From: an uncultured Clostridia bacterium
GTDB lineage: Bacteria > Bacillota > Clostridia > Christensenellales > Aristaeellaceae
Assembly: GCA_934621485.1 (NCBI GenBank)
Contig: CAKTUS010000037.1
Coordinates: 1-24,841, forward strand
Reading direction: 5' to 3'
DNA length: 24,841 bases
This document shows, one piece after another, positions 23,341 through 24,841 of the stretch (positions are counted from its first letter, which is position 1; every line of letters starts with the position of its first letter). The notes beneath the pieces are model-generated. The model saw only the letters and a program-made list of their open reading frames with translations. It was not told the DNA's origin and did not search any database. The position numbers and the translations under genes were made by a program.

Positions 23341-24750
23341 ATGAAACCATTCTTGGACAAGGATTTCCTGCTGACCACGCAAACGGCCGTTCAGCTGTAC
23401 CACCAGGTGGCGGCCAAGTGCCCCATCATCGATTATCACTGCCACATCAGCCCAAAGCAGATCTATGAGGATTTGCGCTATGAAAACATTACCCAGGTAT
23501 GGCTGGGCGGCGATCATTACAAGTGGCGCCTGATGCGCTGCGCCGGGGTGGATGAAAAGTACATCACCGGCAACGCCAGCGACCATGACAAGTTTGTAAA
23601 ATGGGCCGAGGTACTGGGCAAGGCCATCGGCAATCCGCTGTACCACTGGAGCCATTTGGAGTTGCGGCGTTTCTTTGGCTATGCGGGCGTACTGAACCGC
23701 TCCACTGCCGAAGAAGTGTGGAACCTGTGCAACGCCAAGCTGCAGGAGCCCCACATGAGCGTGCGCGGTTTGATAGCCCAAAGCCATGTGGATATCATCT
23801 GCACCACCGACGACCCCATTGATAGCCTGGAATGGCACCAGAAACTGGCAGCCGACAGCACGTTCCGCACCACGGTACTGCCCGCCTGGCGGCCCGACAA
23901 GGCTATGAACATCGAACAACCGGAGTTTACCGACTATTTGAGCAGGCTGAGCCAGTGCAGCGGCGTGACTATTACGGATTGGGAAAGCCTGAAGACCGCC
24001 CTGAGCGCCCGCATGGACTTCTTTGCACAAAACCATTGCCGCCTGAGCGACCATGCGCTAAACTACATTTGCTACGAACCTGCGACGGAAGGACAGGTGG
24101 ACGCCATTTTGAAAAAGCGGCTTTCCGGCCAAACGGTTAGCCTGAAAGAAGAAGCGGCGTTCAAAACGGCCTTTATGACGTATGTGGCAGGGCAGTATCA
24201 CAGCCGCGGCTGGGTGATGCAGATTCACTATGGCTGCCGCCGCAACAACAATCCGAACATGTACGAGCGGCTTGGACCGGATACGGGCTATGACAGCATC
24301 GATAACCACACCCCCTCGGCTCAGGCCGCCGCATTTCTGGGCGCCCTGGAAGAAAAAGGAGTTTTGCCCAAGACCATTCTGTACAGCTTGAATCCCAACG
24401 ACAATCAAGCCATTGATTCTCTTTGCGGCTGTTTCCAAAGCAGCGAGGCTGTCAGCAAAATTCAGCATGGCTCCGCCTGGTGGTTCAACGATCATTTCCA
24501 GGGCATGACCGATCAGTTGGTGAGCCTGGCCAATTTGGGATATCTGGCGGGCTTTGTGGGCATGCTGACAGATAGCCGCAGCTTCCTGAGCTATCCTCGC
24601 CACGAGTATTTCCGCCGAATTCTGTGCCGCCTGCTGGGGCAGTGGGTGGAGGAAGGCATGTTCCCGGACGATCAGGAAACATTGGCTGAAATTGTGCGCG
24701 GCGTGAGCTACGAAAACGCCAATCGTTATTTCGGCTTTGAACGCAAGTAA
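23341..24750 (+). CDS. uxaC: Uronate (glucuronate/galacturonate) isomerase (UxaC)
   Basis: The 469-residue amidohydrolase-fold enzyme isomerises D-glucuronate to D-fructuronate and D-galacturonate to D-tagaturonate, feeding both branches encoded nearby. Motifs seen are the metal pair H33/H35 in DYHCHISPKQIYEDL, KWRLMRCAGV, HWSHLELRRFFGY, CTTDDPIDSLEWH, MQIHYGCRRNNNPNMYERLG, YSLNPNDN and WWFNDHFQGM. Length equals that of the E. coli enzyme. ATG 23341 follows AAAGGAGAG; the frame extends upstream to a TTG at 23323 without its own ribosome site. It is complete and ends in front of a terminator. Confidence 0.96.
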   Translation: MKPFLDKDFLLTTQTAVQLYHQVAAKCPIIDYHCHISPKQIYEDLRYENITQVWLGGDHYKWRLMRCAGVDEKYITGNASDHDKFVKWAEVLGKAIGNPLYHWSHLELRRFFGYAGVLNRSTAEEVWNLCNAKLQEPHMSVRGLIAQSHVDIICTTDDPIDSLEWHQKLAADSTFRTTVLPAWRPDKAMNIEQPEFTDYLSRLSQCSGVTITDWESLKTALSARMDFFAQNHCRLSDHALNYICYEPATEGQVDAILKKRLSGQTVSLKEEAAFKTAFMTYVAGQYHSRGWVMQIHYGCRRNNNPNMYERLGPDTGYDSIDNHTPSAQAAAFLGALEEKGVLPKTILYSLNPNDNQAIDSLCGCFQSSEAVSKIQHGSAWWFNDHFQGMTDQLVSLANLGYLAGFVGMLTDSRSFLSYPRHEYFRRILCRLLGQWVEEGMFPDDQETLAEIVRGVSYENANRYFGFERK

Positions 24751-24766
24751 AACAAAGGAGTATCAA

Positions 24767-24790
24767 AAAGCTCGCCGCCTGGCGAGCTTT
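24767..24790 (+). terminator. Terminator of lacI-uxaC
   Basis: AAAGCTCGCC (24767-24776) pairs perfectly with GGCGAGCTTT (24781-24790) around a GCCT loop, 16 bases after the uxaC stop. The remaining bases to 24841 contain no gene; ctgtcgaaaaa near 24795 matches the repeat region at 2468. Confidence 0.8.
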
Positions 24791-24841
24791 CATCCTGTCG
24801 AAAAAACCGGGTGGTATCGGAGGGTCGCAGCCCTTCGATTT

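Overview
The window looks like a chromosomal catabolic region of an anaerobic, gut-type Firmicute, most likely a Clostridia lineage such as Christensenellales or Oscillospirales. This rests on strong AGGAGG-type ribosome binding sites, sigma-A promoters with 17-base spacers, secretion signals of the MKKLLALVL type, a Clostridia-like FMN oxidase with an N-terminal cysteine motif, and repeat-filled intergenic DNA. The taxon is an inference; no marker gene is present. No RNA genes, CRISPR array or phage genes were seen.

Layout. 79-941: a decayed IS1-family element. 1018-2079 (+): a beta-propeller lactonase with its own promoter and terminator. 2127-2710: repeat-rich noncoding DNA. 2711-3754 (-): a LacI-family regulator with its own promoter. 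12102-3903 (-): an eight-gene operon with a strong promoter at 12134-12162. In transcription order it encodes a TIM-barrel sugar isomerase/epimerase, an FMN-dependent alpha-hydroxyacid oxidase, a second isomerase/epimerase, a ribose-type ABC importer (binding protein, double ATPase, permease), an acetamidase/formamidase-family amidohydrolase and an AllA-like (ureidoglycolate lyase family) protein. 12301-12828 (-): a small YcxB-like membrane protein with its own terminator.

13054-18701 (+): a TRAP transporter (DctP, DctQ, DctM) followed by mannonate dehydratase (uxuA) and fructuronate reductase (uxuB). 20606-19125 and 22080-20608 (-): altronate dehydratase (uxaA) and tagaturonate reductase (uxaB). 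22306-24750 (+): a LacI regulator and uronate isomerase (uxaC). The divergent uxaB and lacI promoters each carry a 14-base TGTAAGC-type palindrome just downstream of the start point.

The right half is a textbook hexuronate module. TRAP probably imports glucuronate or galacturonate, UxaC isomerises both, UxuB/UxuA and UxaB/UxaA take the two branches to 2-keto-3-deoxygluconate. KDG kinase and aldolase are not in the window. The left operon is the less understood part. Its enzymes suggest import of a sugar-like compound followed by amide hydrolysis, 2-hydroxy oxidation and ketose/aldose-type isomerisation. I know no described pathway with this gene set, and two of its enzymes differ from their families at positions I recall as conserved in the active site.
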